From NCBI GenBank assembly GCA_039919885.1, contig JBDSEV010000021.1:1-64000 (forward strand): a DNA stretch of 64,000 nt, read 5' to 3'. The position numbers and the translations under genes are program-made. The DNA comes from JACMLD01 sp039919885 (GTDB lineage: Bacteria > Bacteroidota > Bacteroidia > Chitinophagales > Chitinophagaceae). This document shows, piece by piece, positions 16,594 to 25,804 of this stretch. The notes under the pieces were generated by a model. It had not been told where the DNA came from. It saw only the letters and a program-made list of their open reading frames with translations, and searched no databases. Each line of letters begins with the position of its first letter. The first letter of the stretch is position 1.

Positions 16594-18273
16594 ATGACTG
16601 AGATTAAAAAAGAAGAAGAAAAATCGCTCAATTTTATAGAAGAAATTGTAGCCCATGACCTGCAAAGCGGCAAGTACAAAACCATTGCAACCCGTTTTCC
16701 ACCGGAACCCAATGGTTATCTTCATATCGGGCACGCTAAAAGCATTTGCCTCAATTTTGGACTGGCGCTAAAATTTGGCGGCAAGACCAACCTTCGGTTT
16801 GATGACACCAACCCTGTTACAGAAGAAACAGAATATGTAGACAGCATCAAAGAAGATGTAAAATGGCTGGGCTTTACCTGGGCGAATGAATTTTACGCCT
16901 CAGATTATTTTGAACAACTATATGGCTTTGCGCTGCAATTGATAAAAAAGGGCCTGGCGTATGTGGACGATAGCAGCAGCGATGAAATAGCGGCGCAGAA
17001 AGGCACCCCCACGGAGCCGGGTAAACGCAATGCTTTTGCCAGTCGCAGTGTTGAAGAAAACCTGGAATTGTTTACCGCCATGCGGGCGGGGTTATTTAAA
17101 GACGGCGAGAAAGTACTGCGTGCAAAAATTGATATGGCGTCGCCTAATATGCACCTGCGTGACCCCCTGCTGTACCGCATTAAACATGCCCGTCACCACC
17201 GCACCGGGGACACCTGGTGCATTTACCCGATGTATGATTTTGCGCATGGACAAAGCGATGCCATCGAGCACATTACGCATTCCATTTGCACGCTTGAATT
17301 TATCCCGCATCGTCCGCTGTACGACTGGTGTATCGAAAACCTCGGTATATTTCCGTCTAAGCAATATGAATTTGCCCGGCTTAACCTCACGTATACGGTG
17401 ATGAGCAAACGTAAATTGCTGCAGCTGGTGAATGAGAAACAGGTAACCGGATGGGATGATCCCCGGATGCCCAGCATCAGCGGTATGCGCCGCCGCGGCT
17501 ACCCCGCGGAAAGTATCCGCGATTTCTGCAACCGGATTGGCGTAGCGAAAAGAGAAAACCTGATTGATGTTGGCCTGCTTGAATTTTTTGTCCGTGAAAC
17601 GCTGAACAAAAAAGCATTGAGACGCATGGTCGTTTTTGATCCACTCAAGATTATCATTACGAATTACCCGGAAGGGAAAACGGAGATATTCGACAGCGAA
17701 AATAATCCCGAGGATCCGGAAGGTGGTTTCCGCGAAGTGCCTTTTAGCCGCGAATTGTATATTGAACAGGAAGATTTTATGGAGGTGCCGCCAAAGAAAT
17801 TTTTTCGCCTCGCGCCCGGTCAGAAAGTGCGTTTAAAAAGCGCCTATATTATCCAGTGCGATGAAGTTATAAAAGATGCAGATGGAAAAATTGCTGCATT
17901 GCATTGTTCGTACATTCCGGAAAGCAAAAGCGGTGCTGACACCTCCGGATTAAAAGTACAGGGCACGTTGCATTGGGTAAATGCGGCAACGGCGATTGGC
18001 TGCGAACTCCGGATGTATGACCGCTTGTTTAAAGTAGAAAACCCCTCAGTGGAAGAAGGGGATTTCAAAGACTATATCAACCCGGATTCTTTGCAGGTCA
18101 TCCGGCACGCGTACGCGGAACCGGCTTTGCGCACTGCAAATTTTCACGAGCGTTACCAGTTTCTCCGCAAAGGATATTTTTGCTTTGATAAAGAGAGCAA
18201 TGAAGAAGTAATGATTTTTAACAGAACCGTTACACTCAAGGATGCCTGGGCGAAGGAGCAAAAGAAAGCATAG
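16594..18273 (+). CDS. glnS: Glutaminyl-tRNA synthetase
   Basis: Class I synthetase that charges tRNA-Gln. Start chosen at ATG 16594 (559 residues); the in-frame ATG at 16537 overlaps the promoter. The HIGH motif is in PPEPNGYLHIGHAKS (about residue 30-44). The KMSKS loop appears as VMSKRKLL. NLRFDDTNP, GDTWCIYPMYDFAHGQSDAIE and the anticodon-binding beta-barrels at the C terminus are typical of GlnRS rather than GltX (DDTNP, THSICTLEF). Presence of GlnRS implies direct glutaminylation instead of the GatCAB route. A strong bidirectional terminator follows at 18292-18339. Confidence 0.96.
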   Translation: MTEIKKEEEKSLNFIEEIVAHDLQSGKYKTIATRFPPEPNGYLHIGHAKSICLNFGLALKFGGKTNLRFDDTNPVTEETEYVDSIKEDVKWLGFTWANEFYASDYFEQLYGFALQLIKKGLAYVDDSSSDEIAAQKGTPTEPGKRNAFASRSVEENLELFTAMRAGLFKDGEKVLRAKIDMASPNMHLRDPLLYRIKHARHHRTGDTWCIYPMYDFAHGQSDAIEHITHSICTLEFIPHRPLYDWCIENLGIFPSKQYEFARLNLTYTVMSKRKLLQLVNEKQVTGWDDPRMPSISGMRRRGYPAESIRDFCNRIGVAKRENLIDVGLLEFFVRETLNKKALRRMVVFDPLKIIITNYPEGKTEIFDSENNPEDPEGGFREVPFSRELYIEQEDFMEVPPKKFFRLAPGQKVRLKSAYIIQCDEVIKDADGKIAALHCSYIPESKSGADTSGLKVQGTLHWVNAATAIGCELRMYDRLFKVENPSVEEGDFKDYINPDSLQVIRHAYAEPALRTANFHERYQFLRKGYFCFDKESNEEVMIFNRTVTLKDAWAKEQKKA

Positions 18274-18291
18274 CAATATTACGGCCTCTAT

Positions 18292-18339
18292 AAAAGAAGA
18301 AAGCCTCATAGTCTGTAAACGATGAGGCTTTCTTCTTTT
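18292..18339. terminator. Bidirectional intrinsic terminator between glnS and the DUF3185-like gene
   Basis: An 18-bp perfect stem (18292-18309 with 18322-18339) with a 12-base loop has A-rich left and T-rich right ends, so it can end transcription from glnS on the plus strand and from the convergent small gene on the minus strand. Confidence 0.9.
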
Positions 18340-18356
18340 ATAATTGATGCGACCGG

Positions 18357-18572
18357 TTATGCTGCATTTTTTTTGTTGCTTATCAGGATAACAGCACCTG
18401 CTGCTATTGCAATGGCGCCGGCCCAGGTTGGCCAGCCTATCCAATTATTCTGTTTCTTATTTATTTCAACGGGACCGATGTCAACTACTTTCTTTTCAGT
18501 CTGTACATTAAATCCCCGGAATGCAATCATAGCAATACCTGCTATAATTAAAATGGCTGCAAAAATTTTCAT
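18357..18572 (-). CDS. Small two-helix membrane protein (DUF3185-like)
   Basis: 71 residues with transmembrane helices at about 3-18 (FAAILIIAGIAMIAF) and 48-65 (WAGAIAIAAGAVILIS), joined by a polar loop containing VVDIGPVEINKKQ. This layout resembles the DUF3185 family of small bacterial inner-membrane proteins, whose function is unknown. The terminator at 18292-18339 ends its transcript. The match is by overall pattern, so the family name is tentative. Confidence 0.65.
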   Translation of the reverse strand: MKIFAAILIIAGIAMIAFRGFNVQTEKKVVDIGPVEINKKQNNWIGWPTWAGAIAIAAGAVILISNKKNAA

Positions 18573-18778
18573 GTTGGTGTTTTTAGGTGATATAAATGAC
18601 TACCAAATGACATACCATTACCACCCCGGCAGTTAACAAGGCGTATTCCTGCGTTTGCGGGCAAAAAAATCTACACAAAGACCAAAAATGACATTAAAAT
18701 GCCTGTTTTATTAGCCCGTATCAACCAACAAACATAATAAGGGTAACTATTTAGCGTTGTATAGGTGAATCCGTCCTA

Positions 18779-19954
18779 ATGAGCCATTATACCCAAAGAA
18801 AAAACCTTTTGTCTACGCCGTGCAAAACGCCGTATCGATACTTTCTACCTGTTTTTATATCCCTCTTTAGTTCATTGCTTTTTCTGAAACCTGCGCACGC
18901 CCAGCCTATTGGAAACTGGACCTTTAACAGTACGCTCGCCGGAACACCTGGTTTATACAATACAGCTGGCACGGCAGACTTCTCAGCCGGTGTACCTGTG
19001 CACACATTCAATGGTGGTTCTGAATATTATGGAGAAAACGGTTGGCCTGCAGGCGCCCTAAATACGGCCATGTATATGCAGTTTAGCCTCACGCCAGTGG
19101 CCGGTTTTCAGCTGGATCTAAGCACGATTGTTTTAAGACTGAGAAGAAGCAATACTGGCTCACCTGCCGGCAGCGGCCCAACGGCCTGGGCGCTACGCTC
19201 CAGCCTGGATGGATTTACCAGCAATATTGCCGCAGGCAGCATGACACATAATTACGCTGATTATACGGTGAGCCCGGGCGCCGCGTTTACCACTTTATAT
19301 ACCACCGTGGTGTTTCGCCTTTACGGCTATGCAACAACCATCAGCAGCGGCGGAAACAACAGGTTTGTTATTGACAACATACGAACCAACGGCATCGGGT
19401 ATTTATTACCGGCAAAGCTGGGATCAGTATCTGTATCGCAGGTCGGACAGGCCGCTAACCTGGCGTTTACCGTGTACCACAGCATTATTAACGACAGCTA
19501 CCTGGTACAGCGGTCCACGGACGGTCAGCATTTTAAGACAATTGCTACAATAATAGAAGCAGCAGAAAAGTCCGAATCAACCTATTTGCATGCCGATGAT
19601 ATCAGCGCGCTCGCCACTGACAAGGTGTATTACCGCATTGGCCTCCTGAACAATACCGGTGCAGTCACTTTCTCGGATATTATCACCGTAAGAAAAACAA
19701 ATACCCAATTGCCTGTTAGAACATACACGAAGAATAACCAACTGTACATCCAGGGGGTATTTATTGCCGGGGGCACGTACCATGCAAATCTTTACAGTAC
19801 CAATGGGCAGCCCATTAAACAATTTGTGTTGTCAGCGGTTCCAGGTTATAACACATTTGTATTTCAACTGGATAAACAACTGCGGGATGGTTGCATCATA
19901 CACCTGGGCAACAACAAAGGCTATTCCAGCGCGGTGTTCGCCCCACTGCCTTAA
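18779..19954 (+). CDS. Large secreted protein, probable type IX secretion substrate
   Basis: 391 residues. A long N-terminal signal peptide (hydrophobic core about 24-40, ending AHA) precedes a beta-rich domain (about 43-210) resembling jelly-roll/extracellular adhesion domains: GNWTFNST, FVIDNIRTNG. Residues about 215-300 have the pattern of a fibronectin-like repeat common in Bacteroidota secreted proteins (YLVQRSTDGQHFKTIATI, YYRIGLLNNTGAVTFSDII). The last ~75 residues (YIQGVFIAGGTYHANLYSTNGQ...) resemble a divergent type IX C-terminal sorting domain. No catalytic motif. Adhesin or binding protein is the most I would infer. Confidence 0.7.
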   Translation: MSHYTQRKNLLSTPCKTPYRYFLPVFISLFSSLLFLKPAHAQPIGNWTFNSTLAGTPGLYNTAGTADFSAGVPVHTFNGGSEYYGENGWPAGALNTAMYMQFSLTPVAGFQLDLSTIVLRLRRSNTGSPAGSGPTAWALRSSLDGFTSNIAAGSMTHNYADYTVSPGAAFTTLYTTVVFRLYGYATTISSGGNNRFVIDNIRTNGIGYLLPAKLGSVSVSQVGQAANLAFTVYHSIINDSYLVQRSTDGQHFKTIATIIEAAEKSESTYLHADDISALATDKVYYRIGLLNNTGAVTFSDIITVRKTNTQLPVRTYTKNNQLYIQGVFIAGGTYHANLYSTNGQPIKQFVLSAVPGYNTFVFQLDKQLRDGCIIHLGNNKGYSSAVFAPLP

Positions 19955-20129
19955 AACAACCACCTGCACAGCAGTTGAACCAATCCTTTACCGTTGTTTT
20001 GCATCCATTCACCGAAAGAAATAGCAGCAACAACGAATTAATTTATTTGCAGAACTGCTACGCTGCATCTTTGTATCAGCAAGAACGAAATATCCAAATC
20101 CTTCGAAATACCGCACAATCCGTACCCGC

Positions 20130-20264
20130 TTAAAACCTTTCCAAATCCATTGAAACACCCAGCCAGTATTCCTGAAAACCAACCATCATTTTGTCCGTCC
20201 ACGATCCGTATCCTTTAAAGACCATCCAGTACTCAGAAAAGCCTTTTATCATCTGTCCAAACAT
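20130..20264 (-). CDS. Possible 44-residue aromatic microprotein
   Basis: A short frame begins with ATG at 20264, 26 bases past the minus-strand terminator of the amidohydrolase gene. It encodes two similar segments, GFSEYWMVFKGYG and GFQEYWLGVSMD, with 13% Trp/Tyr content overall, separated by SWTDKMM. No signal peptide or known domain. The internal similarity argues against random sequence, but at 44 codons it could be chance. The frame also extends upstream in phase through the terminator to 20339, which I take as non-coding. Confidence 0.35.
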   Translation of the reverse strand: MFGQMIKGFSEYWMVFKGYGSWTDKMMVGFQEYWLGVSMDLERF

Positions 20265-20281
20265 TTTTTTTCTGAGCGATA

Positions 20282-20313
20282 AAAAAAAAGTTCCGTCCGC
20301 GGAACTTTTTTTT
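20282..20313. terminator. Intrinsic terminator of the M20 amidohydrolase gene
   Basis: GTTCCG/CGGAAC stem (20290-20295 with 20300-20305, 4-base loop) flanked by A-run and T-run, extending the stem with A-T pairs. It lies about 45 bases past the amidohydrolase stop (minus strand) and could work in both directions. Confidence 0.85.
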
Positions 20314-20353
20314 GTGCCTGCTGCATCCTGGCCAGGCAAAAAATATTGCTTAA

Positions 20354-21694
20354 CTAAAATGGTTTTTTCTTATCACTTGTTTTTCCTGCATTGGCTTTTG
20401 CAGCAGGATAATCAAAAACAATATTACAGAACGCCTTTACGCCCACGTCCAGCTGGCTGTCATCAATAAAAAAATCAGGGGTATGGTGCCCGGGTGCCTT
20501 TTCAGGGTCCATCCCTTTGGTCATTCCACCCAGGTTAAAAAAGAACGCCGGGGCCTTTGTGCCAAAAAAAGAAAAATCCTCGGCACCGGTCGTCCATTGC
20601 GACGTGGCAATATTACCCGCCCCTGCGGCTCTTGCTAATGAAGGCACCATCATAGCCACCAGTGATGAATCATTGTAGGTTACCAGTGTTTTTGTATCAA
20701 TCGAAACTTCCACTTTTGCCCCGTTGGCCGCTGCAATATTTTCTGCCATGCGGCGAATCTTTGCGTGTACTTCCTTTTGCATTTCCGCATCGAGTGTGCG
20801 AATGGTTCCTTCCAGCAATGCTTCTTCCGGGATAATATTGCTTCTCAGTCCGCTGTGAAACTTACCGACCGTAATCACAACGGGTGCTTTTACAATATTT
20901 TCCTGCCGGCTCACAATAGTTTGAAGGCCATTGATGATTTGTGTTGCCGTTACAATGGGATCTATACTACCCCAGGGCGCTGAACCATGGGCCTGCTTGC
21001 CTTTTACCCTGATGGTAAACCAATCGCTGCTGGCCATAAAAGGCCCAGCTTTATAACGAATGGTACCGGATTCAGTAGATGAAGCAATGTGTAAACCAAA
21101 TACCGCATCCACTGCCGGGTTTTCCATCACACCTTCTTTTACCATCAGGGGTGCACCACCTTCCTCATTGCCCGGCGGGCCTTCCTCCGCGGGTTGAAAA
21201 ATAAATTTTACGGTGCCTGCGATGTCTTTTTTCATGGATGCAAGCACCGTTGCTGTGCCCATTAAGATGGCCACGTGGCTATCGTGCCCACAGGCATGCA
21301 TAACCGCAACTTGCTGGCCGAGGTATTCGGCAGAATCTTTTGAAGCAAAAGGAAGGTTCACCCGCTCATAGACAGGCAACCCATCCATGTCTGCGCGCAG
21401 TGCAATTACCGGACCCGGCTTACCGCCTTTTAATATGCCCACCACACCGGTTTTGGCAACACCTGTTTTCACCTCCAAACCCAGGCTGGTTAAATGTTTG
21501 GCAATCATTTCCGCGGTTTTAAATTCCCGGTTGCCCAGTTCCGGATGCTGGTGCAGCTGGCGGCGCCATTCAATTACTTTTTTTAGTTCCGCGCTTGATT
21601 TCTGATCAATCTGCTGCTGTATGCTTTGCGCTGTTGATACATTGGAAAGGAATATTGCGACGATGGCCAGGCGGCCCCATTTGGGTGTATTCAT
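20354..21694 (-). CDS. Exported M20-family amidohydrolase (amidase/carboxypeptidase)
   Basis: 446 residues with an N-terminal signal peptide (about 5-21). M20D metal-site signatures are visible: RRQLHQHPELG, ADMDGLPVYE (metal-bridging region), MHACGHDSH, QPAEEGPPG (catalytic Glu followed by metal Glu), FGLHIAS, and near the end PGHHTPDFFIDD. The middle lid domain contains GKQAHGSAPW. The family hydrolyses N-acyl amino acids, hippurate or auxin conjugates; the exact substrate is not visible. Export is frequent in Bacteroidota and suggests peptide or amide turnover in the periplasm. The C-terminal KKKPF tail is unusual but uninformative. Confidence 0.9.
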   Translation of the reverse strand: MNTPKWGRLAIVAIFLSNVSTAQSIQQQIDQKSSAELKKVIEWRRQLHQHPELGNREFKTAEMIAKHLTSLGLEVKTGVAKTGVVGILKGGKPGPVIALRADMDGLPVYERVNLPFASKDSAEYLGQQVAVMHACGHDSHVAILMGTATVLASMKKDIAGTVKFIFQPAEEGPPGNEEGGAPLMVKEGVMENPAVDAVFGLHIASSTESGTIRYKAGPFMASSDWFTIRVKGKQAHGSAPWGSIDPIVTATQIINGLQTIVSRQENIVKAPVVITVGKFHSGLRSNIIPEEALLEGTIRTLDAEMQKEVHAKIRRMAENIAAANGAKVEVSIDTKTLVTYNDSSLVAMMVPSLARAAGAGNIATSQWTTGAEDFSFFGTKAPAFFFNLGGMTKGMDPEKAPGHHTPDFFIDDSQLDVGVKAFCNIVFDYPAAKANAGKTSDKKKPF

Positions 21695-21838
21695 GCAGTA
21701 TAGTTGTTAGACACTCAATATAACAATAAAAGTCTGATCTGACCGTAGACTGTCCTTTATTCCGAAGTTTGTTTTTTACATTCAATCATGCATTTGGTGG
21801 TTGCAGCAATTTCACCTGTAGCTGAGCGGATGCGGCAT

Positions 21839-22393
21839 TTATTTGCTCCAGTCCCATACAATCACCGCCCATTCATCCAGTGCATCGCGGTGGGTGTGGA
21901 GGATTTTAAAACCAACTCTTTCATGCGCCCGCATGGAACGCAAATTGCGCGTGGCCACTTCCGTAATAACTAAATCATATTTGCCGGCCAGCAATGCTTT
22001 GTGTTGCGCATACAGCAAGTTAAACACGCCGGCCCCGCGATACGCGCTGGCCACACATATTTGCCCCATTACATAAAAGCGGTAATCAGCAAGCGGTTTG
22101 TTTTTGTAAAACAATTCATCCAGCCCGGCAAACAGCGGCAAGAGCTCCGGCACAATATTGCGACATTCCCTGGGCATTACCAGCGCATACCCGGCAAGCA
22201 GGGCACCTGCTTTTACAATGATGCTGGGTTCAATGCGGTGCATTTGTTGCAGCGTTTCCAGGCTATGGGTAACCGTAAGAAAGCCTTGCTCTTTTTCTTT
22301 GGACGGATTGTTTACGCCGCGCAGGTTTTGCCTTTGCAGATCCAGGATTTGCCCCATTTCGTTGTCTGCGCTAACCTGAACCGCGGAAAACAT
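21839..22393 (-). CDS. GNAT family N-acetyltransferase
   Basis: 184 residues. The acetyl-CoA site is the motif QICVASAYRGAGVFNLLYAQHK (about residues 112-133), with the V-x-x-x-x-R-G-x-G pattern, followed by DLVITEVATRNLRSMRAHERVGFK, the usual final motif. No transmembrane or signal segment; cytosolic. The substrate (amine, peptide or antibiotic) cannot be told. It ends convergently to nothing and starts 128 bases from the 3' end of the mutase gene. Confidence 0.82.
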   Translation of the reverse strand: MFSAVQVSADNEMGQILDLQRQNLRGVNNPSKEKEQGFLTVTHSLETLQQMHRIEPSIIVKAGALLAGYALVMPRECRNIVPELLPLFAGLDELFYKNKPLADYRFYVMGQICVASAYRGAGVFNLLYAQHKALLAGKYDLVITEVATRNLRSMRAHERVGFKILHTHRDALDEWAVIVWDWSK

Positions 22394-22520
22394 ACTTTTT
22401 AAATGATTATTGATGATTTCATTTTCGGTTGCACAATTTCCAATATACTGATCGGGCAGGGTCTTTTAAGCAATTTAAAAGTAGTTGGGTGCTTAACCAG
22501 CAGCATGATTGCTACTCTAA

Positions 22521-24086
22521 TTAAGATTTATGTTCGCCATATACTTCCCTTAACGTATCCGCTATTTCTCCGAGCGTGCATTTGTTCTCCACCGCTTCCA
22601 GCACAACGGGCATAATATTTTCATCACCGCTGGCTTTGTCATTTAAATCCTGCAAAATAGCGTCGCATTTTGCGGGATTACGGTTATTGCGCAACTGCCG
22701 CAATTTCTCCGTTTGCACCTGGCGGATGCTGTCATCAATTTTAAAAGAAGGCGTGCTGTTGCTTTCTGCCGACTGAAACTTATTGACGCCCACAATTATT
22801 TTTTCTCCGTTTTCAATTTTACGCTGGTAATCGTATGCACTGCGTGCAATTTCATCCTGTACAAAACCTTCTTCAATTGCGCTGACGCTGCCGCCCATGG
22901 CATCAATCTTTTCGATTAGTTGCCAGGCCTGCTGCGCTATTTCACTGGTTAGTGCTTCTACATAATAAGATCCCGCCAGCGGATCTACTGTGTCGGGCAC
23001 GCCACTCTCAAAGGCCACCAACTGCTGGGTGCGCAGGGCAATGCGCGCCGCTTCTTCAGTGGGCAGGTTGAGCGCTTCGTCGTACCCATTGGTATGCAAC
23101 GATTGCGTACCACCCAATACGGCGGACAGGGTTTGCATCGTAACGCGCGCAATATTGTTTAACGGTTGCTGCGCAGTGAGTGTACTGCCGCCGGTTTGCG
23201 TATGAAAACGCAGCATCATTGCTTTGGGATCGGTAGCGCCCAATTCTTTCATTATCGTCGCCCACATTTTACGTGCAGCTCTGAACTTGGCCACCTCTTC
23301 AAATAAATTATTGTGTGCATTGAAAAAGAAAGAAAGGCGCTTACCAAAAACATTGATGTCCATCCCTTTTTGCAACGCAGCTTTCACGTATGCTTTTCCA
23401 TTGCTGAGCGTAAAAGCAATTTCCTGTACTGCGGTGCTGCCTGCCTCACGGATATGGTAACCCGAAATTGAAATGGTATTCCATTTTGGCAGATCAGAAG
23501 CGCACCATTCAAAAATATCCGTGATGATGCGCATAGAAGGTTTGGGGGGATAGATATAAGTACCCCTTGCTGCATATTCTTTTAAAATATCATTTTGAAT
23601 GGTGCCGTTCAGTTGTTTAAGATCGGCACCCTGTTCTTTGGCCAGCGCCACATATAAAGCCAGTAAGATAAATCCGGTGGCATTGATGGTCATGGAGCTG
23701 CTGATATCCTGCAATTTTATGTCTTTAAATAAAATACGCATGTCTTCCATACTGTCGATGGCCACGCCCACTTTTCCCACTTCGCCTTCTGCCAGTGCAT
23801 GGTCGCTGTCGTAACCAATCTGCGTGGGCAAATCAAACGCAACGCTGAGGCCCATTACGCCCTGGCCCAATAAATAATGGTACCGCTTATTGCTTTCTTC
23901 TGCGGTGGAGAAACCGGCATACTGGCGCATCGTCCATAATTTACCGCGGTACATATCGGGTTGTATGCCACGGGTGAAAGGGAACGTGCCGGCTCCGCCG
24001 GTGGGTGTATCTGCCGGTAAATCAGCAGCGGTATAAACCTGCTTCAGCTCAATGCCGCTATCCGTTATTATTTTTTTGCCGGCCAT
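22521..24086 (-). CDS. Methylmalonyl-CoA mutase-type catalytic subunit lacking the B12 domain
   Basis: Radical B12 mutase catalytic domain of 521 residues. The ATG at 24086 gives the family opening; an in-frame ATG at 24176 adds 30 unlike residues. Signatures: GLSVAFDLPTQIGYDSD, SMTINATG, QNDILKEYAARGTYIYPP, SISGYHIREAGSTA, MLRFHTQTGGSTLTAQQPLNN, DPLAGSYYVE. Tyr56 (MRQYAGFS) and Arg174 (AARGTYIYPP) occupy the places of Tyr89 and Arg207 of the Propionibacterium enzyme, residues that hold the methylmalonyl carboxylate; isobutyryl- and hydroxyisobutyryl-CoA mutases differ there. The C-terminal ~130-residue cobalamin domain is absent, so a separate small subunit must exist elsewhere. Whether it makes succinyl-CoA or a related product needs assay. 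Confidence 0.85.
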   Translation of the reverse strand: MAGKKIITDSGIELKQVYTAADLPADTPTGGAGTFPFTRGIQPDMYRGKLWTMRQYAGFSTAEESNKRYHYLLGQGVMGLSVAFDLPTQIGYDSDHALAEGEVGKVGVAIDSMEDMRILFKDIKLQDISSSMTINATGFILLALYVALAKEQGADLKQLNGTIQNDILKEYAARGTYIYPPKPSMRIITDIFEWCASDLPKWNTISISGYHIREAGSTAVQEIAFTLSNGKAYVKAALQKGMDINVFGKRLSFFFNAHNNLFEEVAKFRAARKMWATIMKELGATDPKAMMLRFHTQTGGSTLTAQQPLNNIARVTMQTLSAVLGGTQSLHTNGYDEALNLPTEEAARIALRTQQLVAFESGVPDTVDPLAGSYYVEALTSEIAQQAWQLIEKIDAMGGSVSAIEEGFVQDEIARSAYDYQRKIENGEKIIVGVNKFQSAESNSTPSFKIDDSIRQVQTEKLRQLRNNRNPAKCDAILQDLNDKASGDENIMPVVLEAVENKCTLGEIADTLREVYGEHKS

Positions 24087-24190
24087 ACACCAATATTTTC
24101 TTGAATGATAAAGTGTAAACTTACGAATTACCGGATGGATACAGCGGGAAAAGGGAGCGGGCCAGCACGGCCACACCGCATTACGGTGAG

Positions 24191-24868
24191 CTATGGCATC
24201 AGCATCGCGGTGCGGTGTGGCGGATGCTTGCCGATATTAAAAACAAAGCTAATGCCCAGTGAATTGGGCAACGCGTTGAAAGTTGGTTTTATTTTTAAGC
24301 TCAGATCGTTGCTTACATCAAAATCCTTCAGGTGACCGTCAACGGTGGCATCCACTACATTCAATGCCCAGAAGAAAAGAAAAAACAACACAGAGTAATC
24401 GACGTCTTTTCTGAACTCGTTGCGGTAAAGCTGCAGCGAATAGGCATCTCCTGCCAGCACCCTGCTGCGGAGCTGCGGATCTATTTTATCGAACTGGAAT
24501 TTAGACGAATCGGCGGTTCCGTTTGGACCACGGTTAATGAGATAAAAATAAGCGTACTTCACTTTGTTATACTGCACGCGGTTGTAATTGAAGATGGCAC
24601 CTGTAACACCAAGTGCAGCATATACCACTGGAATTTTCCAGTAACTGCGGTTGTACGCCTGGCCCCAGCCAGGAATCATTGCGGAGCGGATGGTTGCTTT
24701 TCGGGGACTGTGTTTTTTCTTGCCGGCTGTATCCAGCGCTTCTTTTTTTACTGCCACCGAGTCAACGCCCAGTATGCGTAAGTTCGTACTGTCTTTTTTT
24801 TGTGCAACAGAAAAATGGCAGCAGGCAATAGCTGTCAGCAATAAAAAAAAGAAGCGGATTCTACTCAT
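24191..24868 (-). CDS. DUF5683 family membrane protein next to parB
   Basis: 225 residues with a signal peptide (about 1-22, ending SVAQ), a polar segment, then a hydrophobic part typical of DUF5683: SAMIPGWGQAYNRSYWKIPVVYAALGVTGAIFNYNR (about 62-97), a central loop, and FFLFFWALNVVDATVDGHLKDFDVSNDLSLKI. The tail alternates beta-strand residues (GISFVFNIG), suggesting an outer or inner membrane anchor. Function unknown, but it stands directly downstream of parB with a 5-base gap, an arrangement common in Bacteroidota, so a link to envelope or segregation is plausible. Confidence 0.78.
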   Translation of the reverse strand: MSRIRFFFLLLTAIACCHFSVAQKKDSTNLRILGVDSVAVKKEALDTAGKKKHSPRKATIRSAMIPGWGQAYNRSYWKIPVVYAALGVTGAIFNYNRVQYNKVKYAYFYLINRGPNGTADSSKFQFDKIDPQLRSRVLAGDAYSLQLYRNEFRKDVDYSVLFFLFFWALNVVDATVDGHLKDFDVSNDLSLKIKPTFNALPNSLGISFVFNIGKHPPHRTAMLMP

Positions 24869-24873
24869 GCTTT

Positions 24874-25791
24874 TTAATTAGCGGATACGCCCAGCTGGTC
24901 CAGTAATTTATTAAACTCCTCCAGCGAATAATACTCAATGCTGATGCTGCCATAGCCTTTTTTGTTATGGTTGAGCCTCACTTTGGTGCTGAAGTGCGAC
25001 GCTAAATTATCTTCTATTTTTTTATAAGCATGCGGCAGGTCTGAATTTAAAGATTGTTTAACGGGTGCCGCGGTTTTATACAGCTTGCGCACCAGTTCCT
25101 CCGTTTGCCGTACAGACAGTTTCCGCTCCACCACTTCATGAAAAACGAACAATTGTTTGTCCACCGTGTCTACATTAATCAGCGCCCGTGCGTGGCCCAT
25201 GGTAATACTGCCGTTGCGGACGGCTACCTGTATATCGGGCGGTAGTTTTAACAGCCGTATGTAATTGGCAACAGTGCTCCTTTCCTTGCCCATGCGTTCT
25301 GCTACCTGCTCCTGCGTATGGTCCAGTTCATCCATCATTCGTTTATAGCTAAGCGCAATCTCGATGGCATTTAAGTCTTCACGCTGCAGGTTTTCCAGCA
25401 AGGCAAGTTCCAGCAACTGCGCATCATTTGCCTGGCGGATATAGGCCGGTAAATCTGGCAGCCCCGCTATTTTAGCGGCACGGTAACGGCGCTCACCCGA
25501 AATCAGGCGGTAGCGGCCATTCGGCAGCCGCGAAACGGTTACCGGCTGAATAATATCATGCATTTTTATAGACGCAGCAAGCTCATTGAGGGAGTGCTCA
25601 TCAAAATGGTGGCGCGGTTGTTTGGGATTGGTTTCTATATCGGCTACCGGTATGCGTAAAATGCCGGTCGCCTGCTCTACCACATTGGTCTTTAAACTAC
25701 CACTGGTGGTTTTCAGATCCGCGTCAATACTTTGTAATAATGAACGGATGCCCTTGCCGAGCGCTTCGTTGTTTTTTTTCGGACTAGTCAT
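24874..25791 (-). CDS. parB: Chromosome-partitioning protein ParB
   Basis: CTPase and parS-binding protein of the ParABS segregation system. The ATG at 25791 gives 305 residues; upstream sequence to 25857 is the repeat-bearing intergenic region. The N-terminal CTP/ParA-binding part has GKGIRSLL, IETNPKQPRHHFDEHSLNELAASI and ISGERRYRAAKIAG (GERRxRA motif). The middle helix-turn-helix region includes LLENLQREDLNAIEIALSY and QEQVAERMGKERSTVANYIRLLKLP. The C terminus has the usual dimerisation helix. parB follows parA and precedes DUF5683, all on the minus strand. Confidence 0.94.
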   Translation of the reverse strand: MTSPKKNNEALGKGIRSLLQSIDADLKTTSGSLKTNVVEQATGILRIPVADIETNPKQPRHHFDEHSLNELAASIKMHDIIQPVTVSRLPNGRYRLISGERRYRAAKIAGLPDLPAYIRQANDAQLLELALLENLQREDLNAIEIALSYKRMMDELDHTQEQVAERMGKERSTVANYIRLLKLPPDIQVAVRNGSITMGHARALINVDTVDKQLFVFHEVVERKLSVRQTEELVRKLYKTAAPVKQSLNSDLPHAYKKIEDNLASHFSTKVRLNHNKKGYGSISIEYYSLEEFNKLLDQLGVSAN

Positions 25792-25804
25792 TGTAAAAAG
25801 GTTA

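Noticed and set aside
22394..24190. Cobalamin riboswitch upstream of the mutase
   Set aside because: The upstream region is short (about 104 bases to the next gene) and has no B12-box-like sequence.
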